This document shows positions 16,166-23,488 of a stretch of 42,109 nt of DNA, one piece after another (position 1 is the first letter of the stretch; each line of letters starts with the position of its first letter). Under the pieces are notes generated by a model. That model had not been told where the DNA came from, searched no databases, and worked only from the letters and a program-made list of their open reading frames with translations. Origin of the DNA: a virus; the IMG/VR virus record IMGVR_UViG_3300028883_000080, positions 1 to 42,109 of that record. One strand, written 5' to 3'. The translations under genes were made by a program, and so were the position numbers.

Positions 16166-17749
16166 CTAGAACAGGTCGCTGTCCGCTGCGAGTTCGGACG
16201 CGACCGACGAAGGGACGGCGCTGACCATGGCGCTCGCCCCGCTGTGCAACTGTCGTATCTTCCAGACCGCGAACCAGAACGCCATGACCGCATCGGTCGT
16301 CGCTGCCGGGAAGTAGTGTAGCTCACGCAACCACACACAGAGCGGACACTCGCACGAGGGCGTCGAACCGTCGTGGCCGCCCTTGGTCGGAATCAGGATA
16401 CGGTGCTGGTCGAATGTCGGCCCGAGCGAGGGCAGGCCGACGAACGGGTCCATCTTCTGCTTGCCAGTGGTGAACGGCTCTACGTTGATGAACTGAGTCT
16501 CGGACAACACCTGCTCGATGAGCGCCTCTTGGTACGCGTTGTTCTCGACCACATGGTACTGCGGGTGCCAGACCTGCTCCAACCGCTTCACGGTCTCGAC
16601 CTGCTGACGGAACGGCACACGGTCCCGCACTATCTCCAAGGGGATGATGCGCCCGTCGCCGCCCATGCCCAAGACGAACGCCACGAAGTACGCAGCTTGG
16701 TCGCTCTTGCTGATGGCGAGGTCGTACCCGGCCACCCGCGTATTCACACTGAACGGGGTCTCGCCAAGCCGAACCCCGTCATCCATGCACGCCTTGACGC
16801 TATTCCAGTTCACGAGCGAGTACCCCTCTGTCGGAGGGCGGTTGTTGAAGCCACGCTCGAACTCCCACTCGCCAATCTCGCGACGCCGCTTCTCCAGCGC
16901 CGGGATGTCCCACTTCGTGTTCCAGAGCGGCACCATCGGCCCGCCCGGTTGCTCTTGGATGCGGTACACGACCCAACGCCACTCTACGTTCCGCATCAGG
17001 TACGCGTTGGCGTCCTCGGGGTGCCACGCCGTCCCGATAGCGGCCTTGCGCGTGTGTGGCTCTCCGAGGTTGGTGATGTCCGCGTCGACCGTGCGGACTA
17101 TCTTCTCTCGCTTGGTGGGTTCCAACACACTGTTCTTCCAGTCGCAGATGTCGTCGTAGAGGATGAGGTCGCCGCGTCCCGAGGTGGCAGACGAGAGAAT
17201 CGCCCTGCCCTCGAATGACGGGTCGCGTGCCGCAGCCCTTCGCTTGAGGTATATCTTGTGCTTCGACCACTCGTACTCGGGGTCGCGTTCGGCCTTCGGG
17301 AAGACCGCACGGTACCTCTCGCCGCTGATGTCGGACCGGACCAGCATCACAGTGGCGACCGCGTTCTCGTCTGTGTTCTGGAATAGCTTGATGCGCAGGT
17401 CGGGACACCACGCTAGGTCGGGTTCTGTCCCACGGCCGAGTTCCCAACTCATACGTCCGCGTGCGATGCGGCTTGTCTTGGCGTGGTCGCGTGGTGCCTG
17501 TATGCCCGCGCCTAGTCCCTCTGCCCATGCCCCCTCGATGTGTTGGTCCCACTCGCCATGCATCGGCACTTCACCAACGGGCCAGCCGTACATCCAGTAG
17601 CAGTACCAATCAATGTAACGCCTCGCCAGTTCGACGACCGCCTCGATGTAGAGCTTGTGTGAGGCGAGGACGTCGTCACTAGTTAGGCCGGGTGGGAGTG
17701 TCACGACCTGCCCGTCTGAGGACAGCGTCGGCTTTCGTAACCAATCCAA
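16166..17749 (-). CDS. terL: Terminase large subunit
   Basis: About 527 residues. The ATPase domain shows a Walker A variant APRDHAKTS (residues about 85-93) and Walker B LILYDDICDW (near 195-203). The C-terminal nuclease has the acidic residues of the RNase H-like fold: GYDLAIS (near 341-347), VENNAYQEALIEQ (near 401-413) and a late DA in TTDAVMAF. It belongs with Mu gp28-type large terminases. The start is taken as TTG at 17749, with GGAGG 6 bases upstream; a TTG at 17776 is in frame but lacks a ribosome site. It overlaps the small subunit gene by about 71 bases. It cuts and pumps DNA through the portal encoded next. Confidence 0.9.
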   Translation of the reverse strand: MDWLRKPTLSSDGQVVTLPPGLTSDDVLASHKLYIEAVVELARRYIDWYCYWMYGWPVGEVPMHGEWDQHIEGAWAEGLGAGIQAPRDHAKTSRIARGRMSWELGRGTEPDLAWCPDLRIKLFQNTDENAVATVMLVRSDISGERYRAVFPKAERDPEYEWSKHKIYLKRRAAARDPSFEGRAILSSATSGRGDLILYDDICDWKNSVLEPTKREKIVRTVDADITNLGEPHTRKAAIGTAWHPEDANAYLMRNVEWRWVVYRIQEQPGGPMVPLWNTKWDIPALEKRRREIGEWEFERGFNNRPPTEGYSLVNWNSVKACMDDGVRLGETPFSVNTRVAGYDLAISKSDQAAYFVAFVLGMGGDGRIIPLEIVRDRVPFRQQVETVKRLEQVWHPQYHVVENNAYQEALIEQVLSETQFINVEPFTTGKQKMDPFVGLPSLGPTFDQHRILIPTKGGHDGSTPSCECPLCVWLRELHYFPAATTDAVMAFWFAVWKIRQLHSGASAMVSAVPSSVASELAADSDLF

Positions 17750-18164
17750 CAAGCTCCTCCGTAGACTTGTCGGCAAGGGGCCGACCCAACCCGTTCCCCG
17801 TCACCATCACCTCTGTCGGCTCGTTCAACCCGAGCAGTTCTGCCCGGTCACGGTTGAGCGCACGGCACAACCAGAGCATCTGCGACTGCGGTCGGTCCTT
17901 GCCGGTTGCCTTCTTCCACGCCTCCCGGTACAGCCGCTCGTTGCGTGCCAGCACACGCCCAAGCTCGTGCGTCCGCTCCGTCGCCGCCGCCTCAGCTAGA
18001 AGCGCCCGCGCTCGCTTCAGATACTTGCGGACCGTATGGCTCGTGACCCCCCACAATCCGACACCACTCTGGATGATGGTCGTGGGGTCGGCTCCCTCGA
18101 TGAGCCACACGTAGCACTGATGTACCCGTGAATCCACCTGTTCCTTGGTGCTGCGCTTGCTCAT
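17679..18164 (-). CDS. terS: Terminase small subunit (probable)
   Basis: 161 residues. A helix-turn-helix-like N-terminus (DPTTIIQSGVGLWGVTSHTV then RKYLKRARALL) is followed by a long helical region (RTHELGRVLARNERLYREAW) and a flexible C-terminus, the general form of small terminase subunits that bind the packaging site and recruit the large subunit. It directly precedes and overlaps terL. The start ATG has GGGGGCC upstream; the longer reading frame lacks a better site. Assignment relies on the HTH pattern and position. Confidence 0.7.
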   Translation of the reverse strand: MSKRSTKEQVDSRVHQCYVWLIEGADPTTIIQSGVGLWGVTSHTVRKYLKRARALLAEAAATERTHELGRVLARNERLYREAWKKATGKDRPQSQMLWLCRALNRDRAELLGLNEPTEVMVTGNGLGRPLADKSTEELVGLVTKADAVLRRAGRDTPTRPN

Positions 18165-18232
18165 ATGGCCCCCATATTCGCCCCGCAACGCACGTTCTCG
18201 GGTAGGGTCACCAACCACACCACCCTCGCCTC

Positions 18233-18463
18233 TCACGACCCACAGTCGCACGGTTTGGAGGGTACTTCGCCCTGTCTAGGCACTCTCCCCGTCCCACCAC
18301 AGCGGGGACACTCCATGGTGTCGTCATCCTCCTTCCCCGCTCCCCCCTTCTCGGTGAAGTCGCGCCACGTATGCCCGTGGACGTTTGCGCATGGCCCATC
18401 ATAACCCGGTAGGTGATGTGCAGCAGCGAACGTGAATCTCACAACCAACTGCGCCGTTCTCAC
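18233..18463 (-). CDS. QueD/PTPS-like zinc site joined to a Cys-rich tail (76 residues)
   Basis: The N-terminal 33 residues match the start of 6-pyruvoyl-tetrahydropterin synthase/QueD: FTFAAAHHLPG, then GPCANVHGHTW, giving His16, Cys25, His29 and His31, the zinc and catalytic residues of that family. True QueD proteins are 110-140 residues and continue with the T-fold. Here the sequence turns instead to an acidic linker and CPRCGGTG...CDCG (Cys52, 55, 72, 74), like a DnaJ zinc centre. No frame nearby restores the missing T-fold. The start is GTG with AGGAGGATAGC, overlapping the glycosyltransferase stop (GTGA). It could be a broken QueD relic or a new small metal-binding protein; QueD feeds 7-deazaguanine DNA modification in some phages. 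Confidence 0.7.
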   Translation of the reverse strand: MRTAQLVVRFTFAAAHHLPGYDGPCANVHGHTWRDFTEKGGAGKEDDDTMECPRCGGTGRVPRQGEVPSKPCDCGS

Positions 18464-19515
18464 GCTATCCTCCTACCGTAGACCTCAATGAAGCGTGGCC
18501 CAAGACCGCTGTGTGGTAGCAGCGCCCTCTCCATGGCGCTCCGCAGTAACGGTCGTTGTGCCGCTCCCGCGATGGCGGCGGCGGTCTCTTGGGGCGTGGT
18601 TCCCGAGCGCACCACGTTGACGTCGGGGATAATCTGGACGGGGTTCTCGCCCACGAACGTCGTACGGACGACAGGTGTCACCCCGTACGCCCACGACTCG
18701 AGGATGGGATACTCTGTCCTCCCGGTATCGTCTTCATCGAAGTAGGTCATCGTGATGCTCACCTCTGCCGCCCCGTACACCTCTGGCAACCGCTCGAACC
18801 CGTCTATCACATCCACGTACTCGTACCCCTTGTACTCCTGCACCATGGCCTCGACATCGGACTGCCTGTCTGCCGACCATAGCTCGACTCGCAGCCCGTA
18901 GTACTCTCCGAGCCACTGTGCCGCCTGTATGATGTGTCCGATGCCTTTGTTCCAGCGCCACGCGGAAGTACAGACGATACGCGGCGGGTGGGTCTTCGCC
19001 CACGCTCCCGGCGGGATGGCGGGTGGCACATAGGGTTGTCGGATGTGGGTTGCCTTCGCATCGAACTCCTCTTGGGGCAGGTAGCCGTGTTCTCTGAACG
19101 CGGCCATGTACGTGGGCGAAATGAAGATGATGCCGTCCGCAAGGTGCAACAGGCGTAGGAACTTCTTCCCGCCGACCTGCAACTCGAACGGGTCATGGAC
19201 AGTTACTACCAGTGGTCCGACCTTCTTGTCAAGGGCTTGCTCGAACCCGGTGTACATCCCGCCGCCAGCAGTGACATGGACGACGTCATGCTGTGACCAG
19301 AGGTCGGCCCATGGGAAGATGTCAGACTCGGGGTCAAGCTGTGTCCCCGGCGTCACCGTGTATGGTACGACAAACACCCTGCCGTCACTAGTGCTTGCCA
19401 GACGGTAGGTAGACACTATGGCGCCAGCGTCCGCGAGTTGTCGAGACAGGTGTCTCATGTAGCTATCGCCGCCGCCCACCTGCATGATGCTCGGGGTACA
19501 CAGCCCGACCCTCAT
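18460..19515 (-). CDS. Glycosyltransferase, GT4 family
   Basis: 351 residues in two Rossmann-like halves. The N-terminal half starts MRVGLCTPSIMQVGGGDSYM, where the glycine loop faces the acceptor, and has HDVVHVTAGGG and VVTVHDPFEL. The C-terminal donor half starts near VCTSAWRWNKGIGHIIQA and carries EYPILESWAYGVTPVV, the Glu-x7-Glu-like motif of retaining GT4/GT-B enzymes. These use nucleotide sugars in the cytoplasm. The ATG at 19515 has GGAGGGACAAGAG before it; the longer reading frame adds 32 unlikely residues. It overlaps the QueD-like gene. With the GT2 and GT87-like enzymes it makes a set that could alter host surface sugars or phage proteins. Confidence 0.85.
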   Translation of the reverse strand: MRVGLCTPSIMQVGGGDSYMRHLSRQLADAGAIVSTYRLASTSDGRVFVVPYTVTPGTQLDPESDIFPWADLWSQHDVVHVTAGGGMYTGFEQALDKKVGPLVVTVHDPFELQVGGKKFLRLLHLADGIIFISPTYMAAFREHGYLPQEEFDAKATHIRQPYVPPAIPPGAWAKTHPPRIVCTSAWRWNKGIGHIIQAAQWLGEYYGLRVELWSADRQSDVEAMVQEYKGYEYVDVIDGFERLPEVYGAAEVSITMTYFDEDDTGRTEYPILESWAYGVTPVVRTTFVGENPVQIIPDVNVVRSGTTPQETAAAIAGAAQRPLLRSAMERALLPHSGLGPRFIEVYGRRIA

Positions 19516-19535
19516 CTCTTGTCCCTCCTCTGGTC

Positions 19536-19703
19536 CTAGTTCCACATCCCGCCCGAGTCGGCGATGAAGTCGAGCAGACGCCAGAACCACACGCACGCCT
19601 TCTCGATGCACTCCTCAGGGACGCACCACGGTATCGCCTTCGCCGCCGCCGCTGTCAACCACAGCGGCAACATGGCCCCACAGGTCAGAATGAACCGACG
19701 CAT
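19536..19703 (-). CDS. Small exported protein, 55 residues, overlapping its neighbour
   Basis: Starts MRRFILTCGAMLPLWLTAAA, a basic then hydrophobic export signal, followed by a Cys/Trp-rich short mature part (IPWCVPEECIEKACVWFW). GAAGGAGGGATAC precedes the ATG, one of the best ribosome sites in this region. Its first 89 bases overlap the end of the upstream exported protein gene in another frame. The overlap is long for phages but the signals are strong. It may be an envelope-acting peptide; four Cys residues suggest disulfide bonds in the periplasm. Confidence 0.65.
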   Translation of the reverse strand: MRRFILTCGAMLPLWLTAAAAKAIPWCVPEECIEKACVWFWRLLDFIADSGGMWN

Positions 19704-20328
19704 CGTATCCCTCCTTCACTGAGACCTGCCAACGCTCTGGCAGGTCGGCCCAATACTCACCATGGTCGACATGGGGGCCAAGGCCCGGCACTCCGACCAT
19801 GACCACGAATCCTCCTGTACCACGCTTCGCCCGTGCATAGGGCGAGCCATCGGTCAAGCGTATGGGTCCATCGTACACGTGAAGCTCCAGCGGCGAGTCC
19901 GTGAGCAGAAGATACTCGCTCTCGAAGCCAAGCGAGACTAGTCTTGCACCACTCCATTCTGTGATGTCCGTTTCGACCCATACTCTCGTACTCCCATTCA
20001 GGGCGCATCCGTGTTCGCCGGGATGGACATGGAACACGAGCCAGAGTGTTTCGCCGTCCTCGCCACCAAACTCTCGCATCCGTTGATGCAGTTGCATCCC
20101 GCCGAGTTGCCGTGCGTCGCGCTCGTATTGGTTGTCAAAGCTCGGCCATAGCTCGTACCTCGAGAGCGCACCCCGTAGGCACCAACGGCTTCCGCTGGCG
20201 GTCACCACCTCGGTGACGCAGCTACTCTCCGCACTCGCAAGCGGACCTGCCAACAGCCATACCGCTACTGCCACAACCGCGACCACGGCGGTATGTGGCC
20301 GCGTAACTTCCTCCCTAAGCGTTGGCAT
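19615..20328 (-). CDS. Exported protein, 237 residues
   Basis: After a short charged start (MPTLREEVTRPH) comes a hydrophobic segment ending LLAGPLASAES, a signal peptide with a probable cut after ASA. The mature protein is beta-rich with paired Cys residues near the N-terminus (SSCVTE and RWCLRG), FHVHPGEHGC in the middle and a Gly/Asp-rich end. AAGGAGGCTGACG precedes the ATG. The upstream in-frame extension lacks a ribosome site. Its end overlaps the next small exported gene. No family recognised. Confidence 0.7.
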   Translation of the reverse strand: MPTLREEVTRPHTAVVAVVAVAVWLLAGPLASAESSCVTEVVTASGSRWCLRGALSRYELWPSFDNQYERDARQLGGMQLHQRMREFGGEDGETLWLVFHVHPGEHGCALNGSTRVWVETDITEWSGARLVSLGFESEYLLLTDSPLELHVYDGPIRLTDGSPYARAKRGTGGFVVMVGVPGLGPHVDHGEYWADLPERWQVSVKEGYDASVHSDLWGHVAAVVDSGGGEGDTVVRP

Positions 20329-20330
20329 CG

Positions 20331-20411
20331 TCAGCCTCCTTGGAGTGCCACGCAGCTCCACGCCATGATGCCCGTGGCTACAACGGGCCAACACAACTCG
20401 TCGCGGGTCAT
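20331..20411 (-). CDS. 26-residue membrane peptide
   Basis: A tiny frame with an excellent ribosome site (GGAGGAAACCCC before ATG). It overlaps the stop of the gene upstream by ATGA and ends just before the next start. After MTRDE it is almost wholly hydrophobic (LCWPVVATGIMAWSCVALQ), long enough to span a membrane once. Its place between two clear genes, with no other content in the gap, supports it. Short phage membrane peptides often modify host membrane enzymes or block superinfection; no such role is shown here. Confidence 0.5.
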   Translation of the reverse strand: MTRDELCWPVVATGIMAWSCVALQGG

Positions 20412-20815
20412 GGGGTTTCCTCCTCGGGCGGGAGTGAATAGACTTCAAAACTAGACAACGCGGGGCCACACTTGATGCGCCCGCGAGCGAACAATCGGAG
20501 CAACCGACTCTTGCGAAGACAGTCTATGTTCCAGCCCGTCGGAGGGACTGACTGCGGGAGGCCGCCATATTTCTCAAGCCAGTTATCTCCATACCCCCCA
20601 ATCCCTTCAATGTGAACGACATCACTCCCGCCAGCCAGCAACAGCTTCGGTTCCCCCTCAATGACTGCTGCGTAGTCCATAGCTCCGTAGCCGCTGTCGT
20701 GCTTTCTGCCTGTCGGAATGATGACCACAGCATCGCACACGATTTCCTCGTTCCACTCCCGGTGCGGGAGCGCAAGGAACTCAGCCCGCGACATTTCGTT
20801 CATGTCTTTAGCCAT
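20408..20815 (-). CDS. Hypothetical protein, 135 residues
   Basis: A soluble, slightly acidic protein with a central VVIIPTGRKHDSGYGAMDYA segment and no membrane part. AGGAGGGGGCG precedes the ATG. The tail overlaps the 26-residue membrane peptide gene. The tidy spacing shows it is expressed with the exported protein cluster. I do not recognise the family. Confidence 0.7.
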   Translation of the reverse strand: MAKDMNEMSRAEFLALPHREWNEEIVCDAVVIIPTGRKHDSGYGAMDYAAVIEGEPKLLLAGGSDVVHIEGIGGYGDNWLEKYGGLPQSVPPTGWNIDCLRKSRLLRLFARGRIKCGPALSSFEVYSLPPEEETP

Positions 20816-20824
20816 CGCCCCCTC

Positions 20825-21184
20825 CTATCGGTACAGGCTCTTGATTCTGCCCCATCCACTGTCCGGCAGCGTCCAGCGGAACGCATCGTCAGGACACAAC
20901 TCGGCCCCGCTCTGGCAATACACGCAGATGTCCTCGGGAATCCCAATCGACCGCCGAGCGTTTCTCAGGGCCTTCGCATCAGACCACTGGTCGAACTCTA
21001 GACACTGCGCGTTGTCACCGCTTCCCCCGTCCTTCGGCCAGATGCACCACTCTCCGTTGCGGCGCTCCTCAACGACCGAGCAGGTGCCGAACTGGTCGTA
21101 GGCTGCCATCATGTGGTTCTTCGATAGCTGGCAGCATCCCCACAGGAGCGGGGCGAGGGCGAGCAGGAATACTAGTCGTCGCAT
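20825..21184 (-). CDS. Lipoprotein, Cys-rich, 119 residues
   Basis: Starts MRRLVFLLALAPLLWGCC. LLWGC is a good lipobox, so Cys17 is probably lipidated and the protein anchored to a membrane. The mature part has about seven more Cys residues (GTCSVVEE, EWCIW, DICVYC, AELCPDD), consistent with disulfides in the periplasm. GGAGGAGGCACC precedes the ATG, which overlaps the end of the upstream gene. Phage lipoproteins are often superinfection-exclusion factors or moron products; that role is an inference. Confidence 0.75.
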   Translation of the reverse strand: MRRLVFLLALAPLLWGCCQLSKNHMMAAYDQFGTCSVVEERRNGEWCIWPKDGGSGDNAQCLEFDQWSDAKALRNARRSIGIPEDICVYCQSGAELCPDDAFRWTLPDSGWGRIKSLYR

Positions 21185-21354
21185 GGTGCCTCCTCCTCTT
21201 TCTTGCCTTCCTCGCCCCCGAGCGCGGTGCTTATCTTCTTTGTGATTGAAACGAACGGCTCGCCCCCTATGAGAACTAACGCACCTGCACCAACCTTCAC
21301 ACATACACGACCGAGAGCGCGAACCTCCTCGTCGCTCAGCGTTATCTCTGCCAT
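21172..21354 (-). CDS. Hypothetical protein, 60 residues
   Basis: A short protein with a mildly hydrophobic middle (VCVKVGAGALVLIGG) and an acidic, Lys-rich end. AGGAGGGTGAG precedes the ATG, and the same 21-base start region occurs at the gene starting at 21724. It overlaps the lipoprotein gene by 13 bases, so the two are probably co-translated. Function unknown. Confidence 0.65.
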   Translation of the reverse strand: MAEITLSDEEVRALGRVCVKVGAGALVLIGGEPFVSITKKISTALGGEEGKKEEEAPCDD

Positions 21355-21372
21355 CTCACCCTCCTACGGCCC
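21352..21372 (-). repeat. Duplicated start region (second copy at 21722-21742)
   Basis: These 21 bases, from the start codon through AGGAGGGTGAG to the upstream side, recur exactly at 21722-21742, before another gene. The repeat covers the ribosome site and ATG, so a small start cassette was copied, or recombination at such sites shuffled genes. Confidence 0.8.
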
Positions 21373-21397
21373 GCTGCGTATCGTCGCATGGGGCCTC

Positions 21398-21724
21398 CTA
21401 GCCGCCGGGGTATGGCGTCGGGTTCGCTTCCCAATCAAGATATGTGTCGGGGTCGCGGTTTACCGTCTCTAGTCCCGTTGCGCCATCGTACTGCCAAGGG
21501 AAGTAGATGCGCTTCGCATCAAACGCTATAAACCTCGGGCATTCGGGGCCGCCGTATCCGCTGTCAAACTCCCTTCTGAGAATCGTGTCGTCAGCCGACA
21601 CTTCTCTTGCGCCGACGGCCTCCGACCAGCCGGGGCTGCCACCGGCCCCCGTGTCGTGCCAGATGATGCGCCCGGCAGCCCAATCAAATCCAGCCTCGTC
21701 TAACCACGCCCTAATCGTTGACAT
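21398..21724 (-). CDS. Hypothetical protein, 108 residues
   Basis: An acidic, aromatic protein with DDTILRREFDSGYGGPE and RIYFPWQYDG in its middle. It has no membrane segment and no recognised motif. AGGAGGGTGAG precedes the ATG, within the 21-base repeat. It sits inside the accessory block, close to the duplicated gene pair. Confidence 0.7.
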   Translation of the reverse strand: MSTIRAWLDEAGFDWAAGRIIWHDTGAGGSPGWSEAVGAREVSADDTILRREFDSGYGGPECPRFIAFDAKRIYFPWQYDGATGLETVNRDPDTYLDWEANPTPYPGG

Positions 21725-21733
21725 CTCACCCTC

Positions 21734-22057
21734 CTACGGCCCATCGGGGCCAACTGCCAAGTCTTGCACGGATTCGACCACGAAGCCTGCGGTGTCGAGG
21801 GCGGCGAGTGCAGCCCCCGACCAACAGGCAAGGAAGGCCCCGCGCCCGTGGCCGTCGCTGTTACCCGCCATCATGCCGTTGTATGTGGCGTCTGCCAACC
21901 GCTCCACATCCACCTCCGTCGTCACTAGCTCAAGGATGGCGTCGGCGGCGTACTCGCAGTTCTCCTCGGTCACAGGGCCGCCGATGGCGTCCCACAACAC
22001 CTTCGCCACCGCCTCCCGCTCCGCGCCCTTCGGCCTGATGCGTATGAGTTCAGTCAT
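21734..22057 (-). CDS. Hypothetical protein, 107 residues
   Basis: Starts MTELIRIRPKGAEREAVAK and is probably mostly helical (VLWDAIGG, then YAADAILELVTTEVD). The ATG overlaps the stop of the duplicated gene upstream (ATGA), with AGAAGGAGCAGGCCG before it. Soluble, acidic, no motif recognised. Confidence 0.7.
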   Translation of the reverse strand: MTELIRIRPKGAEREAVAKVLWDAIGGPVTEENCEYAADAILELVTTEVDVERLADATYNGMMAGNSDGHGRGAFLACWSGAALAALDTAGFVVESVQDLAVGPDGP

Positions 22058-22568
22058 CGGCCTGCTCCTTCTCTGCGACGAGGGCGACGGTGCGGCCTTC
22101 GTCTATTACCGGGGCCGTGCCCGCCTTCCCCGGTATCCGGGGCATCAGGCACGCCACGGGTTCGTCGCCCGGCAGCAGCGTGAACTGCCCCACCGCCTCC
22201 ACGGGCAGGACTTCGCCGTTGAGGGCGGCGGTCAGGATGCGCAACAGGTGCGTCTCCTCGTAGCCCCACCACGCTGCGAAGTTGCCGTCGGGATGTATGG
22301 TCGCACGATACTGCCGCGCTTCGTCCGTCGCACGATACTGCCGCGCTTCGTCCTTCGTCATGCGGGGCAACTCAAGTCCAGCCGACACACATACCGCCGC
22401 CTCCCACCGCTCCTTCGGGATTGCGTAGCGGGTACCCTCGATGGGGATGAGGCCGAGGTACTTCGCCACAACTGCTTCGTGGGCCTTTGAGACTTCGACC
22501 GGCAGAGCATTTCTGCCGCCCGTTATCGCAAGAAGCTGCTTGTCAAACTCATCCTTCATCGTGTTCAT
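22050..22568 (-). CDS. Paralogue A of a duplicated accessory gene (172 residues)
   Basis: Shares with the gene at 22591-23055 the segments PIxGTRYAIPKERWEAA, GEVLPVEAVG and a C-terminal EKEQADD, and even the bases around the start and stop. The middle differs and includes a nine-residue repeat (RQYRATDEA) created by a 27-base tandem duplication. AAGGAG lies 8 bases before the ATG at 22568. The first ATG of the longer frame (22598) has no site. The family is not known to me; the duplication suggests two variants of one protein. Confidence 0.75.
   Translation of the reverse strand: MNTMKDEFDKQLLAITGGRNALPVEVSKAHEAVVAKYLGLIPIEGTRYAIPKERWEAAVCVSAGLELPRMTKDEARQYRATDEARQYRATIHPDGNFAAWWGYEETHLLRILTAALNGEVLPVEAVGQFTLLPGDEPVACLMPRIPGKAGTAPVIDEGRTVALVAEKEQADD
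22301..22354 (-). repeat. 27-base tandem repeat inside a gene
   Basis: Two adjacent copies of 27 bases, identical except at the last base, at 22301-22327 and 22328-22354. They keep the reading frame and add nine residues to paralogue A, whose relative at 22591-23055 lacks them. A recent slippage or recombination event fits. Confidence 0.85.
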
Positions 22569-22590
22569 TCCTCCCGCTCCTTCCTGCCGT

Positions 22591-23055
22591 TCAGTCATCG
22601 GCCTGCTCCTTTTCTACGACGATGGCGACGCGGTCGCCTTCGATTCCGACGAACGGCTTGCCGTCGAGGGTCGGGAATCCGTCGGGATACTCTGCTTCCC
22701 GATATACCCCCACCGCCTCCACGGGCAGGACTTCGCCGTTGAATATGGTGGCGAGGGCGGGCATGAACTCCGCAACAAAGTCCTCGATGTGCGCCTGCTG
22801 CTTCTGCTTGCTCAACTGCGCCCACGTTACGTCGTTGCCCTTCGTGACGTACTTGTGCCGCATCGTCTCCCAATGGACTTGCGCCGCCGCCTCCCACCGC
22901 TCCTTCGGGATTGCGTAGCGGGTACCGTCGATGGGGATGAGGTCGCCGTATCTGTCTACAAAGGCATTCAGCACTTCGTCGCTAGTGTGCGCGCCCGCTT
23001 GTCGGTAGCACAACTCCGCATCTACCAGTTTCATCAGTTCTCGAAACGTAATCAT
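22591..23055 (-). CDS. Paralogue B of a duplicated accessory gene (154 residues)
   Basis: Starts MITFRELMKLVDAEL and shares the GTRYAIPKERWEAA and NGEVLPVEAVG segments and the EKEQADD ending with paralogue A. The shared nucleotide stretches at both ends show a gene duplication with later divergence in the middle. AAGGAG lies 8 bases before the ATG. Soluble, no motif recognised. Two tandem versions of one protein would suit selection by a varying host target, but this is a guess. Confidence 0.75.
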   Translation of the reverse strand: MITFRELMKLVDAELCYRQAGAHTSDEVLNAFVDRYGDLIPIDGTRYAIPKERWEAAAQVHWETMRHKYVTKGNDVTWAQLSKQKQQAHIEDFVAEFMPALATIFNGEVLPVEAVGVYREAEYPDGFPTLDGKPFVGIEGDRVAIVVEKEQADD

Positions 23056-23237
23056 TCCTCCCGCTCCTTCCTGCCGCATCGCCTACATTCCCGCACACGA
23101 ACCCGCTTCGTGCGAAACCAACGACGCGCATCTGGTTCGCGGTAGTCTTCCCACCGATAAACTCGCGTGACCCACGGCCCCCATGCGTGTCGGCCAAGCA
23201 CACGGCACACCCACTTTCCCCACACGCGCTCACTCAT
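23052..23237 (-). CDS. Small Cys/His protein, DUF1660-like
   Basis: 61 residues. VCRVLGRHAWGPW near the start and ECRRCGRKE at the end give a Cys...His...CxxC arrangement as in the small prophage DUF1660 proteins, probably binding one zinc ion. The middle is Arg- and Trp-rich. AAGGAGGCCCCCG precedes the ATG. It overlaps its neighbours on both sides by 4 bases. Function unknown even in the family. Confidence 0.65.
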   Translation of the reverse strand: MSERVWGKWVCRVLGRHAWGPWVTRVYRWEDYREPDARRWFRTKRVRVRECRRCGRKEREE

Positions 23238-23488
23238 CGGGGGCCTCCTTTTCGGCGTTTCGCATCGAAGTGTGTGTGGTCGAGCGGCCCCGCTGCGAGT
23301 TCGATTGGCGTTCCGGTCCCCGTGCCTCGATACAGCAGGATGCGGAACCACTCTGCCCCCGCCTTCGTCAGGTACGTGTGCGCTTCAATGCGACCCTTCT
23401 CTCCGTATAGCGCGACGGCACACGACCCGCCGTCCTCCTCTGTAGTTTGCCACTCACCTGCACATCGCATCCGTGCCGTCAACGCCAC
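23234..23488 (-). CDS. Hypothetical protein, 84 residues
   Basis: A small soluble protein with SCAVALYGEKGRIEAHTYL and a basic C-terminus (DAKRRKGG). I chose GTG at 23488, since GGGAGGGACAG lies just before it; the longer frame starts inside that ribosome site. It overlaps the GT2 gene by 10 bases. No family recognised. Confidence 0.65.
   Translation of the reverse strand: MALTARMRCAGEWQTTEEDGGSCAVALYGEKGRIEAHTYLTKAGAEWFRILLYRGTGTGTPIELAAGPLDHTHFDAKRRKGGPR

Noticed and set aside
21507-22490. 327-residue plus-strand reading frame
   Set aside because: It is antisense to several minus-strand genes with ribosome sites and overlapping ends; long opposite frames are common in GC-rich DNA.
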